Source: Owenia fusiformis | Lineage: Eukaryota > Annelida > Polychaeta > Sabellida > Oweniidae | NCBI GenBank assembly: GCA_903813345.2 | Contig: CAIIXF020000006.1 | Coordinates: 684,001-748,000, forward strand | Direction: 5' to 3' | Length of the DNA: 64,000 nucleotides | Shown here: piece after piece, positions 35,101 through 46,052 of the stretch | Position numbering within the stretch: position 1 is the first letter of the stretch | Layout: the number at the start of each line of letters is the position of its first letter | Notes under the pieces: model-generated | What the model was told of the DNA's origin: nothing | Databases searched by the model: none | The model's input: only the letters and a program-made list of their open reading frames with translations | Translations under genes and position numbers: made by a program

Positions 35101-36498
35101 AAACAAGACTAAAAAATGACTGAAAGGGCATGCACTGATAATATTTTTTCTTGTTTATTTTCTAATAAAAAAATCATGAATCTTATTCGATCTCAAACTG
35201 AAAATCATGCGAATTACTTGATTCCAAAAATCCCAGCGAGTTACAACACTACTCAAAATACAGCCTTCATTGTTGTGTTCGTTGGGTTTCACAATATGTA
35301 ACCTAAGGCGCTGGAGGACATATCATATACCAGTATTACTGTTTATTAGGAGTCTTACTTACCCTCTAGAGGTTAGAACACACATTTCAATGAAACCACA
35401 TCAGCTTTGTTTTGTTCATGATGAAGCATAAGCACAGTTCTTGAATAAAATTTGTATTAATGCTTTTGGACTTTCCATTTTCCTCGTGTTTACTTCCGGG
35501 ACGGCATTGTCTCTATCACGAAATAATTTATTGACCTTGAACTTTAATTTTGTGACATGTCATCCACCATGTCTGATGTAAAAATAATCAAAATATTACA
35601 AAAGAATGTTTTATGGTCTCTTGCAGAAGAGTTTAGGACAGGGCAGAGGAGGATGGCCTGTTCTAAGATAGAAGAAACTGCATGATCTACAGTTCAACTA
35701 TTGGTCCGAATGAAATGCTGCGCGGAAAATATAAATGGGTCATCTGCTATATAAGGCTATTAATACAGTAGGACGGCTGTTTGTTTGTGATGCTTTATAA
35801 TTTAGAAGAATTACACGCACGTGTAAATTATAAAATCAATGAACAAACATTCAATTTTCACATATATTCAGTAAATTATCGTATTGAAACTTCCGGAACT
35901 TAGTAGGAAATCATTCATTTTCATGGTCCATAGTTGACGTAACAAAGGCAGGGCTGTCAACTTGGGACCATCTGTAAAGGTGTAAATATTTTTGAAACAA
36001 ATGCGTGATATATACACATATTTTGTACCAAATGCGTGACATAAGCGGCAATCGTGTGCAAAGACCGAACGGAATGCATTCACTTTTTTTCGCCGTTTGG
36101 TATTTTACCGTATCGGCATTTCACAAAAAAAGATTTTTAAAAATATCAACAAAATGTGTGATTTGCGTGATATTTGATCATACACGCTAAATTGATGCGT
36201 GATTTTTATTTTTCCAGCAAATGCGTGACAATCACACCTAATGCGTGAGGGTTCACAGGGCAGCAAAGGTGATAGTGTTTCATAGAAATGTGTGTTCTAA
36301 CCTCTAGATTGTAAGTAAGGCTCCTAATCTTCAGGTAAATCTTATTTTTCAAGTTGTACCGACGCACTCAGGCCACGAAATAGACTCTACAAAAACGAAA
36401 TTTTAGCTGTATAATTTACCACTTACTTGTCCCGACTGTGTCACAGTTTCGGAAGATGAACTTGCTTCATTCTGTTTTTGGATTCCTCCTTCAGCCAT
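32165..36498 (-). CDS. PPP1R11: PPP1R11 (protein phosphatase 1 inhibitor-3), four exons, 119 aa
   Basis: Minus-strand exons 36427-36498, 33587-33689, 33188-33334 and 32165-32202; lengths 72, 103, 147 and 38 nt, phases 0, 1 and 2 joining correctly to a TAA. It starts MAEGGIQKQNEASSSSETVT, contains KLRKPETSRQVQWTQDTVDN and MGKKKSKCCCIYEKPKLFGE, then an acidic His/Cys-rich stretch (DEDSDHDDCTGHCRGHKKK), and ends ESHDPAPPQGT. This matches human PPP1R11 in order and length (126 aa). RQVQW corresponds to the PP1-binding KVEW-type motif; the CCC and His/Cys stretch is the second PP1-contact and metal-binding area, also reported to carry RING-like E3 ligase activity in mammals. It inhibits PP1 in nucleus and cytoplasm. 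Intron 1 (2.7 kb) and intron 3 (1 kb) carry transposon copies. Confidence 0.93.
32644..32894. mobile_element. MITE with about 30-bp inverted ends in PPP1R11 intron 3
   Basis: The left end ATGATCCACTCGATTAAGCT, followed by GGTTACC, is the near-complement of the right end GGTAACTGGCGTAATTGAGT, followed by GGATCACCAG. Length about 250 bp, no coding capacity. A truncated relative is at 19165-19335. Confidence 0.65.
33900..33921. repeat. Perfect 22-bp palindrome in PPP1R11 intron 1
   Basis: Centred on CCATGG: AATGTCGTCC and its exact complement. A second half-site, CATGGACGACATTGCC, follows at about 33931. It could be a binding site or the tip of a foldback remnant. Confidence 0.6.
35345..36332. 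mobile_element. Inverted-repeat element in PPP1R11 intron 1
   Basis: The left end TTAGGAGTCTTACTTACC, then CTCTAGAGGTTAGAACACAC, is repeated inverted at 36284-36332 (GTGTGTTCTAACCTCTAGAT, then GTAAGTAAGGCTCCTAA). Arms are about 50-55 bp, with further matching words (ATTTC.ATGAAAC) inside. Total about 990 bp. It contains a nested hAT-like MITE at 35949-36261. Confidence 0.7.
35949..36261. mobile_element. hAT-like MITE with 8-bp target duplication
   Basis: The ends CAGGGCTGTCAAC and GTTCACAGGGC are imperfect inverted repeats of the hAT type. The flanks are AACAAAGG (35941-35948) and AGCAAAGG (36262-36269), a 7 of 8 match. The interior has repeated AATGCGTGA words. A related element, inverted relative to this one, is at 37222-37735. 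Confidence 0.6.
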
Positions 36499-37221
36499 TC
36501 TAGTTCCAGAATACTTTAAAAACACTTCTGAATATAAGATTTCATCAAAAACGTTGAAATGTTTTAGATTTTCTATTTTTCTAAAAGTATTTCTCTAACA
36601 GAACATCTAATCTTAGCGCAACTCGCTTTAGCGATAAAGAACTGATCATTCAGTAAAATTTTTATCAATTTATATTAGGATTAATATCGACGAACTTCAC
36701 ACGATTTCTTTAATGATTAGGAGATTGAGTATTTCTTATTATAATGAGAGAAATTTTGAAAACATATGAGGTATGAAATCATAGAACTGATAAGAATTAA
36801 ATTGGCAGTTACAGAGTGATCGGTGTTTTGACCAGTTAAAACCAGATCAAGGACAACCTGGGAACTGAACTGATACATCAAACAGAAGAACTAATTTATG
36901 TACGTAAGTAGACTACGATACTTAGTTTTAGGTTGTGGATTTGACCCGTTTCCACTTCGAAATATGTACATTCATGTTATATAGTTCTGCATTTGTCAAA
37001 TCCAAATTGTAGATGTGCCTAAAGATCAAGCATTTTTACCATAATTTCAAGTTTACTGTCTTTCAAGTTCACCACTCATGACTCACTGATGTATTTGTGT
37101 TATGTTGAGGCTTTATGTTTAGCATTCTGCTATCGGCAAATCATTGAGCCTTATTGTGATAAGCGAGAATGAACCTAGCTTCAAGATAGGTCAAATGTGA
37201 CACACCCTCTAGTCACACCCC
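36499..37221. other. PPP1R11 5' flank
   Basis: Upstream of the PPP1R11 start codon (minus strand), so it should include its 5' untranslated region and promoter. No motif could be assigned with confidence. Confidence 0.4.
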
Positions 37222-37496
37222 CAGGCCTGTGAACTGTGCCGCAATTTGCGTATTTGTCACGCATTTGCTGAAGAATTTGAAGTCACGCCAGTTATTTTTG
37301 CGTGACAGAAAATGTCACGCAAATACGCATTTTACCTGGTAATTGTCAAGCAAAAGTATTTCTGTAGAAAAATTTCTAAAAAAGAGCGTCTACACAGCAA
37401 AAATACGAACGTCGAAAAAAAAACGTACGCATTTCGTTCGGACTTTTCACGCGAATTACGTATATGTCACGCATTCCGTTCGTAATTTTCTGTCCC

Positions 37497-37533
<37 letters not shown>

Positions 37534-37735
37534 GACGGATGTTTGAAACGCGAGCGTAGCGAGCGCGAAAAATTTGAGGTGTTCAAAATTTGGCAAGATG
37601 TGATAAAATTTAAACCAAGGTGTTCAAAATTTGGATCAAGGTGTTCAGATTTGGACCAAGGTGTCCACATTTTGAGGGGAGGTGTTCAACATTTCCAAGT
37701 CACTCATGTTAGGTGTTCCCAAGTTGACAGGCCTG
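37222..37735. mobile_element. hAT-like MITE, second copy, containing a long poly-C tract
   Basis: The ends CAGGCCTGTGAAC and GTTGACAGGCCTG are inverted repeats. Flanks ACACCCCC and GCACCCCT are a weak 8-bp target-site candidate. The interior shares GTCACGCATTTGC/AATGCGTGAC words with the element at 35949-36261, in opposite orientation. A run of about 32 C at 37498-37529 is followed by CGCGAGCGTAGCGAGCGCG. Confidence 0.6.
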
Positions 37736-37869
37736 CACCCCTCTCTGCATGTTGTTTCATTTTCAAGTCAGCATTCATTATGAGTTCTTTTAGTTAGAAG
37801 GACAACATGTACTGTAGAGGATATCATAGACTACTATACAATTACCTTTTCTGCTCTACTAGTCTAGAT

Positions 37870-39026
37870 TTATCCCGTGCCAGGACTATAGTCCTGGAGA
37901 GAGCCCAATCTTCTGCCTGTATGATTACAACTTGGGAGAATTATCGAAAGATAAAACACTTATTCTAGTGAGAAGTTCATATGGATAAAATAACGAAATA
38001 ATGAAATGTTACGATGTGTCTACTTAGCAGTTCGTTCTATGTCATCCATCCTGCTAGGTTACATTGTGGAACTCAGCCAAACATGACACTGAAGGTGGTA
38101 TTCTGAGGTTATAAAATCTAAATTTATAAAATTTCCCTTTTGCACATAGCCCCTTGGATATTTCCGGCATTGAATAAAGTAGCGAACGTTGCGATCTTTC
38201 AACTTTAGTTCGTTGTTTTTCACCACTTTATGTCTAGTATTTTCATTTAGGAGGCGGTCTTATTTGAATACATCATTTCAGGTCTGTTAGGCACGAAATA
38301 CAATTTAGCAGTTCCATTTGTTGCATAATTGGGCCTTCTATAATCAGTAGCAAATGCTCGCAAAACATTTTCCAAAATATTTACTACCGTTTTCCTTGAA
38401 GACATGGTTTTGGTGACACGTCATTAAGTCACATGATCGATACAGTAACTAGTCACATGATCAGACACGTGTCACATGATCAGACATCGTCACATGAGCT
38501 TGCAAAAATGGACGATCAAATTCCCCAAAATTCTGCTAAGATCAATATCTATATGTTGTTGCCTTCATTGTCGTGTTTACGCCCCTTACACTTAAGATAC
38601 CTACTTCAATAGATTCCTTGGTAATTTAGCATTTTTTTCATGTAGTTGAATCCCCAATTGTCTGGGTTTATCGGCAGAACGAAGAAATTTTCATTTTTGA
38701 TCGCAATATTTGTGTATTATATTCAACCGTCAAATTCCTCCATTTAATGATACTTTCGGGCCAGTCAAATGAGTAATCCCCTTTTTAATCCAACCGCTAT
38801 TTTGAAAAGTGATAGAATCTCTCTCGATCAAAAACGAAAATTTCTTCGTTCTGCCGATATACCCAGACAATTGTGGATTCAACTACACGTAAAGAATGCT
38901 AAAATACCAAGGAATCTATTGAAGTAGGTATCTTAAGTGTAAGGGGCATAGATAATTCTCCCAAGTTGTAATCGTACAGGCAAAAGATTGGGCTCTCTCC
39001 AGGACTATAGTCGTGGAGCGGGATAA
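37870..39026. mobile_element. Foldback element with long arms, left arm interrupted by an insertion
   Basis: The outer arms are TTATCCCGTGCCAGGACTAT onward (37870-37944) and the complement ending CGGGATAA (38950-39026). The inner arms are 38580-38704 (CCCCTTACACTTAAGATACC, TTCTTCGTTCTGCC complement) and 38825-38948. On the right side the two segments are continuous. On the left side they are split by about 635 bp (37945-38579) with unrelated content, which is therefore an insertion. Arm length when joined is about 200 bp. Confidence 0.75.
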
Positions 39027-40065
39027 GTCAAGATCATCCTGACGTTAGGAATAATATGTTATATCTATCTTGTTCAAATATATGGAAATCATCTCATTTG
39101 TCTCTGTTTGCCACATAGTCCAATGGTCTATATTGAGCTAATACTAGTTTTCCCTTGGCATATGGTTTGCCAAGTGTATGTCAGTGTGTACTTCTGGCTG
39201 ATCTGTACGAATGATATCCTTTGAGCGCAGAGTACAGGTCGCTAGATATTCGTAAATTCAGAATTTAGCTGCTTACTCTATATCTCTTAATGTTCCCTAC
39301 TTCTCCATACTCCATTTCAGCGAAAGTCTGAAAGTTATCAGCTGCTTCTGTGTCAATCAGGACTTGTCTTTTATCCCCAAGTTGACATTGGACAAAGCTT
39401 AAAATTTTAATTTAGAAATTTGGCATGACATGTCAATGACCAATAGTATTACTAGTGACTCATGCAGTTTGCCTGATTTTCTGACAAAGAAAAAATAAAG
39501 CCGAAAAGACTAAAACATCTTAAATCTTCACATATTCAGGTCAATATCAAAAGGAATGTTGACTAGGTGCAAATGAGACTGGAACAGGTTCATGTTCAGC
39601 ACAAACTAGGGGGGAGTGGGTCTCTGGTGGCATGCCCCCCCCCCCCTTAGAAAGTAGACCCTCTTTGGTGCATTCTGAGCATATCTCAGAACAACATTCT
39701 CAATAATGAAAACAAGAAAAACAGTGTTTTTAGAAAAATCTACTTGACTTTTGGACCTATTTAGCTCTAGAGCTTTCAATTCAAGGCTCGGTTTCAAATC
39801 TAAAAAAATCTGGGAAAAGGGGGTTGGTTGCCCCCAATCTGGAATCATCAATTTCACCTGGAAATATTAAAAGCAGGTGATTTATTTTTCTGTCAGTGTT
39901 TTATAGCCATTGTTTCGATTCGGGAGAATAATTAGGGTTTTTAGTTTGTGCAATTATATGCGAAAATATAAAGAAAATGTAGACTTAATTTTAGTTTTTA
40001 GAGAGAGATGTGGGAGTGGTTTTGGATAGTTTGATTGTGGGTGACCTAGAAAGGTCTATCGGTAG
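39027..40065. other. Intergenic, no gene recognised
   Basis: AT-rich sequence with a C run at about 39637-39647. No gene or well-bounded repeat seen. Confidence 0.45.
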
Positions 40066-40251
40066 CAGGGGTTTCAATAAGCACAGGCGGGTGGCGAAAA
40101 CGCCTGTTCAAATCTCAATTACGCCTGTTCAAATTTGTAGAAATAAAATTCACTGTTACTTACCTTACCTTAAGTTATTTTAAGTGAAATAAGTTTCAGC
40201 CTGTTGAAATTGCCAAAAAGCCTGTTGAAAAAATATTTATTGAAACCCCTG
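40066..40251. mobile_element. Small MITE with 15-bp inverted ends
   Basis: The left end CAGGGGTTTCAATAA is repeated inverted at the right end (TTATTGAAACCCCTG), and both sides are flanked by GGTAG (40061-40065 and 40252-40256). Internal GCCTGTTCAAAT and GCCTGTTGAAA words repeat. Length 186 bp, hAT-like tips, no coding capacity. Confidence 0.7.
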
Positions 40252-41903
40252 GGTAGTATTTGATTTTTGGCATTGGCTTGCCCTGCGTATATAGAACACA
40301 ATAATTTTTTATTATTTGTGGGTCAAAGGAATTTGTTTTGCTGGTATGTAATGTTAGCATGGCATTATTGAAAACATTTGTTCCATTAAATGTTTTAGAT
40401 TGGTAAAACACATCTGTACAAGCCTGTACTGTCTGTCTGTACTGTTCTGTTTGGTACACATAATCCAGAAAATCATTGTACTTTAAGAGGAAGTGAAACT
40501 AACCAAAGCAGAAATAGAATGCAATCATTTTTATGGTAACATTTAGCTTCAACTTTTGTTGCAACATTTATAAGGCCAGAGTAATTAGATGTTGTTTTAA
40601 AAGTGTTATGCTGTTAAATGCGTTTATCCCAAAATACAATACATACTATATTATCCTTGTTCCTATGGGAAATATCATTTGGCCTCAGTATAAAATCTAT
40701 ACCTGACCCCTCCAAGTAAATTACCTTTTTTCTTCATATATTAAACTTTTTAAATGTTACATATACTTTGAATAAAATTCAAAATACTGGGAAAGGTGGG
40801 AAAGGGTTTTGTTACTTTTTAATATGTCACCACAAGTTATGACACATTGTTATAGTTTTTTTTGGTTTTTTTATATTTGATTTATTTCATAGTAAAATAG
40901 AATTATTACATACACATGTTGCGGCTTTGCAATGAAGCATTATAAGCCACAATCAAATAATAACAAGATTTAAAGAGAAGTATGACAATGAATTTGCAAT
41001 AAACAAAAGAATTATTGTGTACAAAATTATACAGTTGGTGGTGGAAGAAATACTTACACGCTTGCACACCTTTGAATAAAAGCTGAGGTGAGCCTTAAAA
41101 TTTAAATATTAACTTCTTTTGGCAGACTTCTGTCTCCATACAAAAACAATGATAATTTGTCTTGCTGGTTTTTAAATGCTGTTATAGTCTGTTATCACTG
41201 GCATGTAGCGATTATAGCGGTCCTGTCTTGGCTTATTGAATTGTTACGAAGTTACGTATGCGGTGCGGAAGTTAGAGAGCAAATGACCATCATTTCAATG
41301 TAATAGTTTATGCAGGAAAATTGAGATTAGGCCATTGGAGTATTTGTTTCATGCATTTGTAAAACATTACCCACTCATAGGTCATACTTATCGTTAAACC
41401 AATAACTCAAATATATGCCCTTGTACACCGATCACCTGTTGAAATGAATACAGGCCGATTTCAACAAATGTAAAGGGCGATATATTTAAAATCGTATTCA
41501 AGCATGACCACGTCCCAACTTCTTTTGTTTTCTTTACAACTAAGCTATGACTGCAGTCTATTCAGTGTTGCGTATCGAACCTTGTTTATTATAAAAATAG
41601 TGCAACAACAAGCAGAATTCACACATTTACCTTATACTTATTCTCAACTGAAGACATTGAATTTATCTCTTAGGTTTTACATTATAAATATCTTAACATG
41701 CAGAATACGAAAATGGAGGCTTAGGCCCAACTTTGTATGGATTTTATGAGAATAATCTGATTTTAGAGAAATGAAAAGAAAAATGTCCACACCCTACACA
41801 AAATATTTATGCTTCCCCGGGAATACGTATGTGCTGCTTGTATATTAGAATCGTATTCCAGTTACAGAAAGAAGTACATATCATGCTAAACTATATACAA
41901 CAG
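40252..41903. other. Intergenic, no gene recognised
   Basis: AT-rich. A degenerate copy of the family A leading hairpin (TATGTCACCACAAG, ATGACACATTG) lies at about 40831-40858. Nothing else recognised. Confidence 0.4.
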
Positions 41904-42044
41904 TTATGCACTTGGAGGTTTTGGATACAGGGAATATCCCGAGGGATATATAATTCATCTTCCCTTGGTCCCTTCGGTCCCTCGGGAAGATATATTGTAT
42001 ATCCCTCGGGATATTCCCTGTATCCAAAACCTCCAATTGCATAA
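41904..42044. repeat. Long palindrome (foldback), tip with GGGACC direct repeat
   Basis: TTATGCACTTGGAGGTTTTG and on through GGGAATATCCCGAGGGATAT is mirrored by the complement ending CTCCAATTGCATAA; arms are about 60 bp with few mismatches. At the tip (minus strand) GAGGGACCGAAGGGACC shows the word AGGGACC flanking a short CGA spacer. Confidence 0.75.
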
Positions 42045-42390
42045 CCCCTACATATTTGCCAAGGGATAATCCCAATATCCTGAACCGCGACTATAGGATA
42101 ATATGTTTATCCCATACCAATCTTGGTCATCTGGTTCACATTGTTAAATCGTGGAAACATTTTAGAATATTCATGTCCAGTTTTGTTTTCTTGGCCGTGG
42201 GCGGATTTTCATGTTCTCTCAAATATTCCCATATTTATTTTCTCGAATTTTTATTGATTAAGTGGATGCTCTTTCCCCTTTTTTAACTATCAAACAGACC
42301 CTGATTGTCTGTGTTTTCTCCATTGCCGTTTACAGTCATTCCGCGAACGTTACAAATTATGAACAAACATGCAAGCGGCGATTATGACGT

Positions 42391-42419
42391 AGCGGGCAGA
42401 TATACTATATCTGCCCGCT
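42391..42419. repeat. Perfect 29-bp palindrome
   Basis: Fourteen-base arms AGCGGGCAGATATA and complement around a single central base. Confidence 0.8.
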
Positions 42420-42587
42420 TGGAGCGGGACGTAAAGCTTTAGCCCATGGTTGCAAGGAGGATATAGATCGAATATCACATGATGATATATTTGATATGTG
42501 GATCAAGATATCATATTTTAGCAAACAATTTACAAACCATCGAATATCACTTTTAAACTATCGAATATCACATCTTAAATAGAGGAT

Positions 42588-42721
42588 ATCCTATGATTTA
42601 TGAGTGATATGATTTTTATCCACGAATGGATATGATATCTGCACGAGTGAGCGTAGCGAGAGAGTGCAGATATCAACATCCATAAGTGGATTAAAATCAT
42701 ATCACGAGTAAATCATAGGAT
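42588..42721. repeat. Palindrome with tip GAGTGAGCGTAGCGAGAGA
   Basis: Arms of about 57 bp start ATCCTATGATTTATGAGTGA and end with the complement AAATCATAGGAT. The unpaired tip lies at about 42645-42663. Confidence 0.8.
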
Positions 42722-43037
42722 GTTCTTTATATTCCATAGTTAAAGTCATCATCAGAATCGTCGGGAATTAAGTGATTTAAAACGAATTTTCCAAACGATA
42801 CGGCGATATTGACACTTAGCCTCGTTTTGAGTCTGAAGTAGCAAAAATCCATAAACCATGGCATACGGCGCCGTATGTCATGGCTAAAAGCCCCCCCCCC
42901 CCCTAAAACACCGTATGCTATGGTTAAGTGAAAATTTGCCAAAAATATCATATTTTACCACTGATTTCAAAAATACCGTTTTTATTTTGACATGTTATCC
43001 TATGGATATCATGCTAACTATGGAATAATATAGGAAT

Positions 43038-43172
43038 ATCCTATGGCTCTGAAAAAATATCACTTATATCCATGAGTGGATATTGATATCTTCGCCAGTG
43101 AGCGCAGCGAATGAGTGAAGATACTGATATCCATGAGTGGATACAAGTGATATTTTTGAAAAAACATAGGAT
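43038..43172. repeat. Palindrome with tip AGTGAGCGCAGCGAATGAGT
   Basis: Arms of about 55 bp start ATCCTATGGCTCTG and end with the complement ACATAGGAT. Only part of the arm (TGGATAT.GATATCT) resembles the palindrome at 42588-42721, whereas the tip motif is nearly the same. Confidence 0.8.
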
Positions 43173-43608
43173 TGTCCGTTTATCCCATTGGGAATTATTA
43201 TCCAGCGAACATTGAATAGTCAGATAAATTGCAATGGAAATTCCATTTGGTCTGACATTTTGATTGCGATAATTCAACGAACGTCATATACGTGACGTAA
43301 CAGAGTGGTTTGTATTTAATGCGAACGCCGTAAAAACAAGATCCGAAAAAATAAAAATATATAATAAATATATAAACAATCGTTTTGCTGAATTAATAAA
43401 AAATGGAAAAAATCAAAACCATCGAATATCACTTTTGAAACCATCGAATATCACTTTTGAAACCATTGAATATCACCTTTCAAAAAGTGACATTCGATGG
43501 TTTCAAAAGTGATATTCGATGATTTGGGAATTGTTTGCTAAAATATGATCTTCATCCACGTATCAATTATATCTTCACGTGATATTCGATCTATATCCTT
43601 GTAACCAT

Positions 43609-43750
43609 GGGATAAATAAGGGTTATGTACTGGGGGTTTTTGGATATGGGGTTTTTCCTGAGGGACCGTAGGGACAGAAAGTAGATGTGCATATCTCACG
43701 AGGGATGAACCCAATATCCAAACCGACCGTACATAACTGCTTTATCCTAT
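43609..43750. repeat. Palindrome adjoining the nested foldback
   Basis: GGGATAAATAAGGGTTATGT pairs with ACATAACTGCTTTATCCTAT; further inside, TTTTTGGATATGGG pairs with CCCAATATCCAAA. The tip includes GAGGGACCGTAGGGAC, again a short direct repeat around CGT. Confidence 0.6.
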
Positions 43751-43993
43751 ACCAAGTAGAGTTTTCAGTAGTACAAGGTGTAAAAAATAAACAAATCATT
43801 CATATGCAAAGTCATTTTATTGCATTTCCACTTTTTTGGAAGCGGGAAGATACGCCCCGAAGCGGGAAGATATGCACCGAAGCGGGAGATATGACGGGAG
43901 ATATGGAGGTTCTTGATATGGAAACCTCAAAATCAGGATACGGGATATATCTTACCAACTTATCTCCCTAAAACCCTACTTGGCATAGGATAA
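43741..43993. repeat. Palindrome bounded by TTTATCCTAT words
   Basis: TTTATCCTATACCAAGTAGA pairs with CCTACTTGGCATAGGATAAA. The centre has three GAAGCGGGAAGATA-like repeats (43841-43895). Confidence 0.55.
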
Positions 43994-45008
43994 ATCAAGA
44001 TAATTTCTACTCGCATCTAGTCTATTCCACATATTTGGGAAAAGTGTACAGGAAAATCTCCATGTTCAATTGATGTATGATCAATATATACGAATCGAAT
44101 GTATTCTCGTGTGCATTACAATATCCACATTGAAACATTTTTGGCCTGCAATGGACGTATAATAAATTAGAATATGAGGCCGTGTTATCATTCTAATGTA
44201 AAGTCATGGTATTTACTGTGGTATTGGGTTGCAAGCTAATATCAGATTCAATGCAAATTAATCATCTAATATCAGATGCTCGATCAGTCCAATAATCTAA
44301 TTTCAGGTCATCAGTTCGATATCTAGCACTTGTTCTAACGACACGGTATTACTAGGCTATCACATTATAAATACACACACATATAAAACAATCAAACTGG
44401 TACACGATATAAGCACGACTGCTCTTTCAATTGAGTATAAATGTTGATAAACTTACCCGGAAGCCAAGACATACGCGTTTGGACGATGCTATTTTCAGTT
44501 CAGTGTAAGAGTAAATGCCCGGATATCGAGGCTTTTTCGTGTAAAGTTTTAACCAAGCATCTAAAATCGGGTTATATTACGTGTAGAATTTATCGATATC
44601 AGGGCCGCTACATGCCAGTGGTTATAGTCTCCAACTTTTATGTGTATGGTGTTTGGTGGTTGAGGGTAGGTGCTCGGTGATTGGCTGTTGGCATTCAGCA
44701 TCTGAAATAAATGGCAGGTGGTGAAATTTTTCATGCTAAAGCCTTGTATTTTATTTACCTTGGCCTAACTTTGTCTTCATATCAGTACATTGTAATCAAT
44801 TTCTTGGTATGGGTCATGTCAAGTTGATCTTCACACTATTTGCAGAGAGTTATGCAAATGGTATTCATGGGTAAAGGCAGGTCCAAAAATGGCAAATAGC
44901 CAAGTAGATTATCACAAACAATTTCAGGTGATTATATATTTTCATCTTATTAAGACTGGTGTATCTTTTAGATCCATACTTAATCTCTGAGAAAAGTATA
45001 TGTAAATA
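43994..45008. other. Intergenic, no gene recognised
   Basis: No recognisable gene. A small open frame at about 44441-44680 has no family signature and is not called. Confidence 0.4.
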
Positions 45009-45195
45009 TAGGTTATTTACTGGGAGGGATTGAATATGGCTTTAATTTCGAGGGTCAATATAATATTGACTGAAGGGTAATATGATATTGACCGAGGGAG
45101 CGCAGCAACCGAGGGTCAATATCATAAAGCCCAAGGTCAATATCATATTTTCCGAGGAATAAAACCCATATTCAATCCCGCCCAGAAATAACCTA
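45009..45195. repeat. Palindrome with tip GGGAGCGCAGCAACCGAGG
   Basis: AGGTTATTTACTGGGAGGGA pairs with the complement CGCCCAGAAATAACCT; GAGGGTCAATAT-type words repeat along both arms. The tip at about 45091-45113 again has AGCG-C-AGC. Confidence 0.75.
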
Positions 45196-46052
45196 TTTAT
45201 TCCATAATACACCCCTCTAAAATGCTACATTTGGATAATGCAAATAACTGGGAAAAAATAACCGGGAAACCGAAAATAGGTTGATAATTGCTCCGATACG
45301 ATTTTTTGCCGCGGACAATACGATTTTTTCATGTAATACGCTCTAATACGATTTTTTCCTGGGGACAATACGATTTTTTCATGTAATACGATTCAATACG
45401 ATTTTTATTCCTTCATATTTCCATGGGAAAACAGTAGTATTATGGAATAATGATAATTATTCAATTTGTAATAGTATGACATACAGAAAAACCTGTCTTA
45501 GTGAACATCTCTCTCTAGTGAACACCTGTGTTTTAATGAGCACCACTTCAACATGTTAACAACAATTATTAAATAACTTTTATAATGTTATTCATTCGCT
45601 GATGTCTAACCCTTATAGATAAGATTATGAATGGAATAATTAGTGAAGCAGCTGCTACTACAAAAGATGACTTGGAACAAATTGAATTATATACATGGAA
45701 AAATAGAATGAACTCATTTCTAAAAAATATTGATGTTGTATTCAAAATTTGACATTCCTTACTACTAAACTTACCGTAAATTACACATTTGTTAATATAT
45801 TTCCAGGTGTCTGAATCCATGTTTGGATCAATAGATGAACACAACACATTTAGCCATGTTGGTGAAAACACTTGACCTTTAGTGACCTCCTGGTGTATTC
45901 TTCACTACAATGGAGAATGTTTACAGATGGATGAACACACGTGTAGTCACGAGTGCCAAATGATAGGGAGATTTTGTATGACCTCCGTGTAACTTATACT
46001 TAACCAAAAGTGAAGTTCATTTCTGTTTGGTGACACAGTTAATGCGACAAAG
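45196..46052. other. GPCPD1 5' flank with a short tandem repeat
   Basis: At 45293-45415 the word AATACGATTTTTTCATGTAA and close variants (ACAATACGATTTTTT, CTAATACGATTTTTTCC) repeat in a two-unit pattern of about 57 bp. The promoter and 5' untranslated region of GPCPD1 should lie in this stretch. No core motif is called. Confidence 0.45.

Larger units (their letters stand above)
42443..43611. mobile_element. Nested foldback element with two internal palindromes
   Basis: The outer arms of about 110 bp start CCCATGGTTGCAAGGAGGAT at 42443 and end with the complement ATCCTTGTAACCATGGG at 43611. Both contain GATCGAATATCAC and TTTAGCAAAC words. Inside are a palindrome at 42588-42721, a poly-C run at about 42892-42903, a second palindrome at 43038-43172 and a cluster of ACCATCGAATATCACTTTTG repeats (43418-43530). 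No coding frame. Confidence 0.7.

Noticed and set aside
44441-44680. 79-codon open frame
   Set aside because: No conserved motif, no splice context and it lies in a palindrome-rich repeat region.
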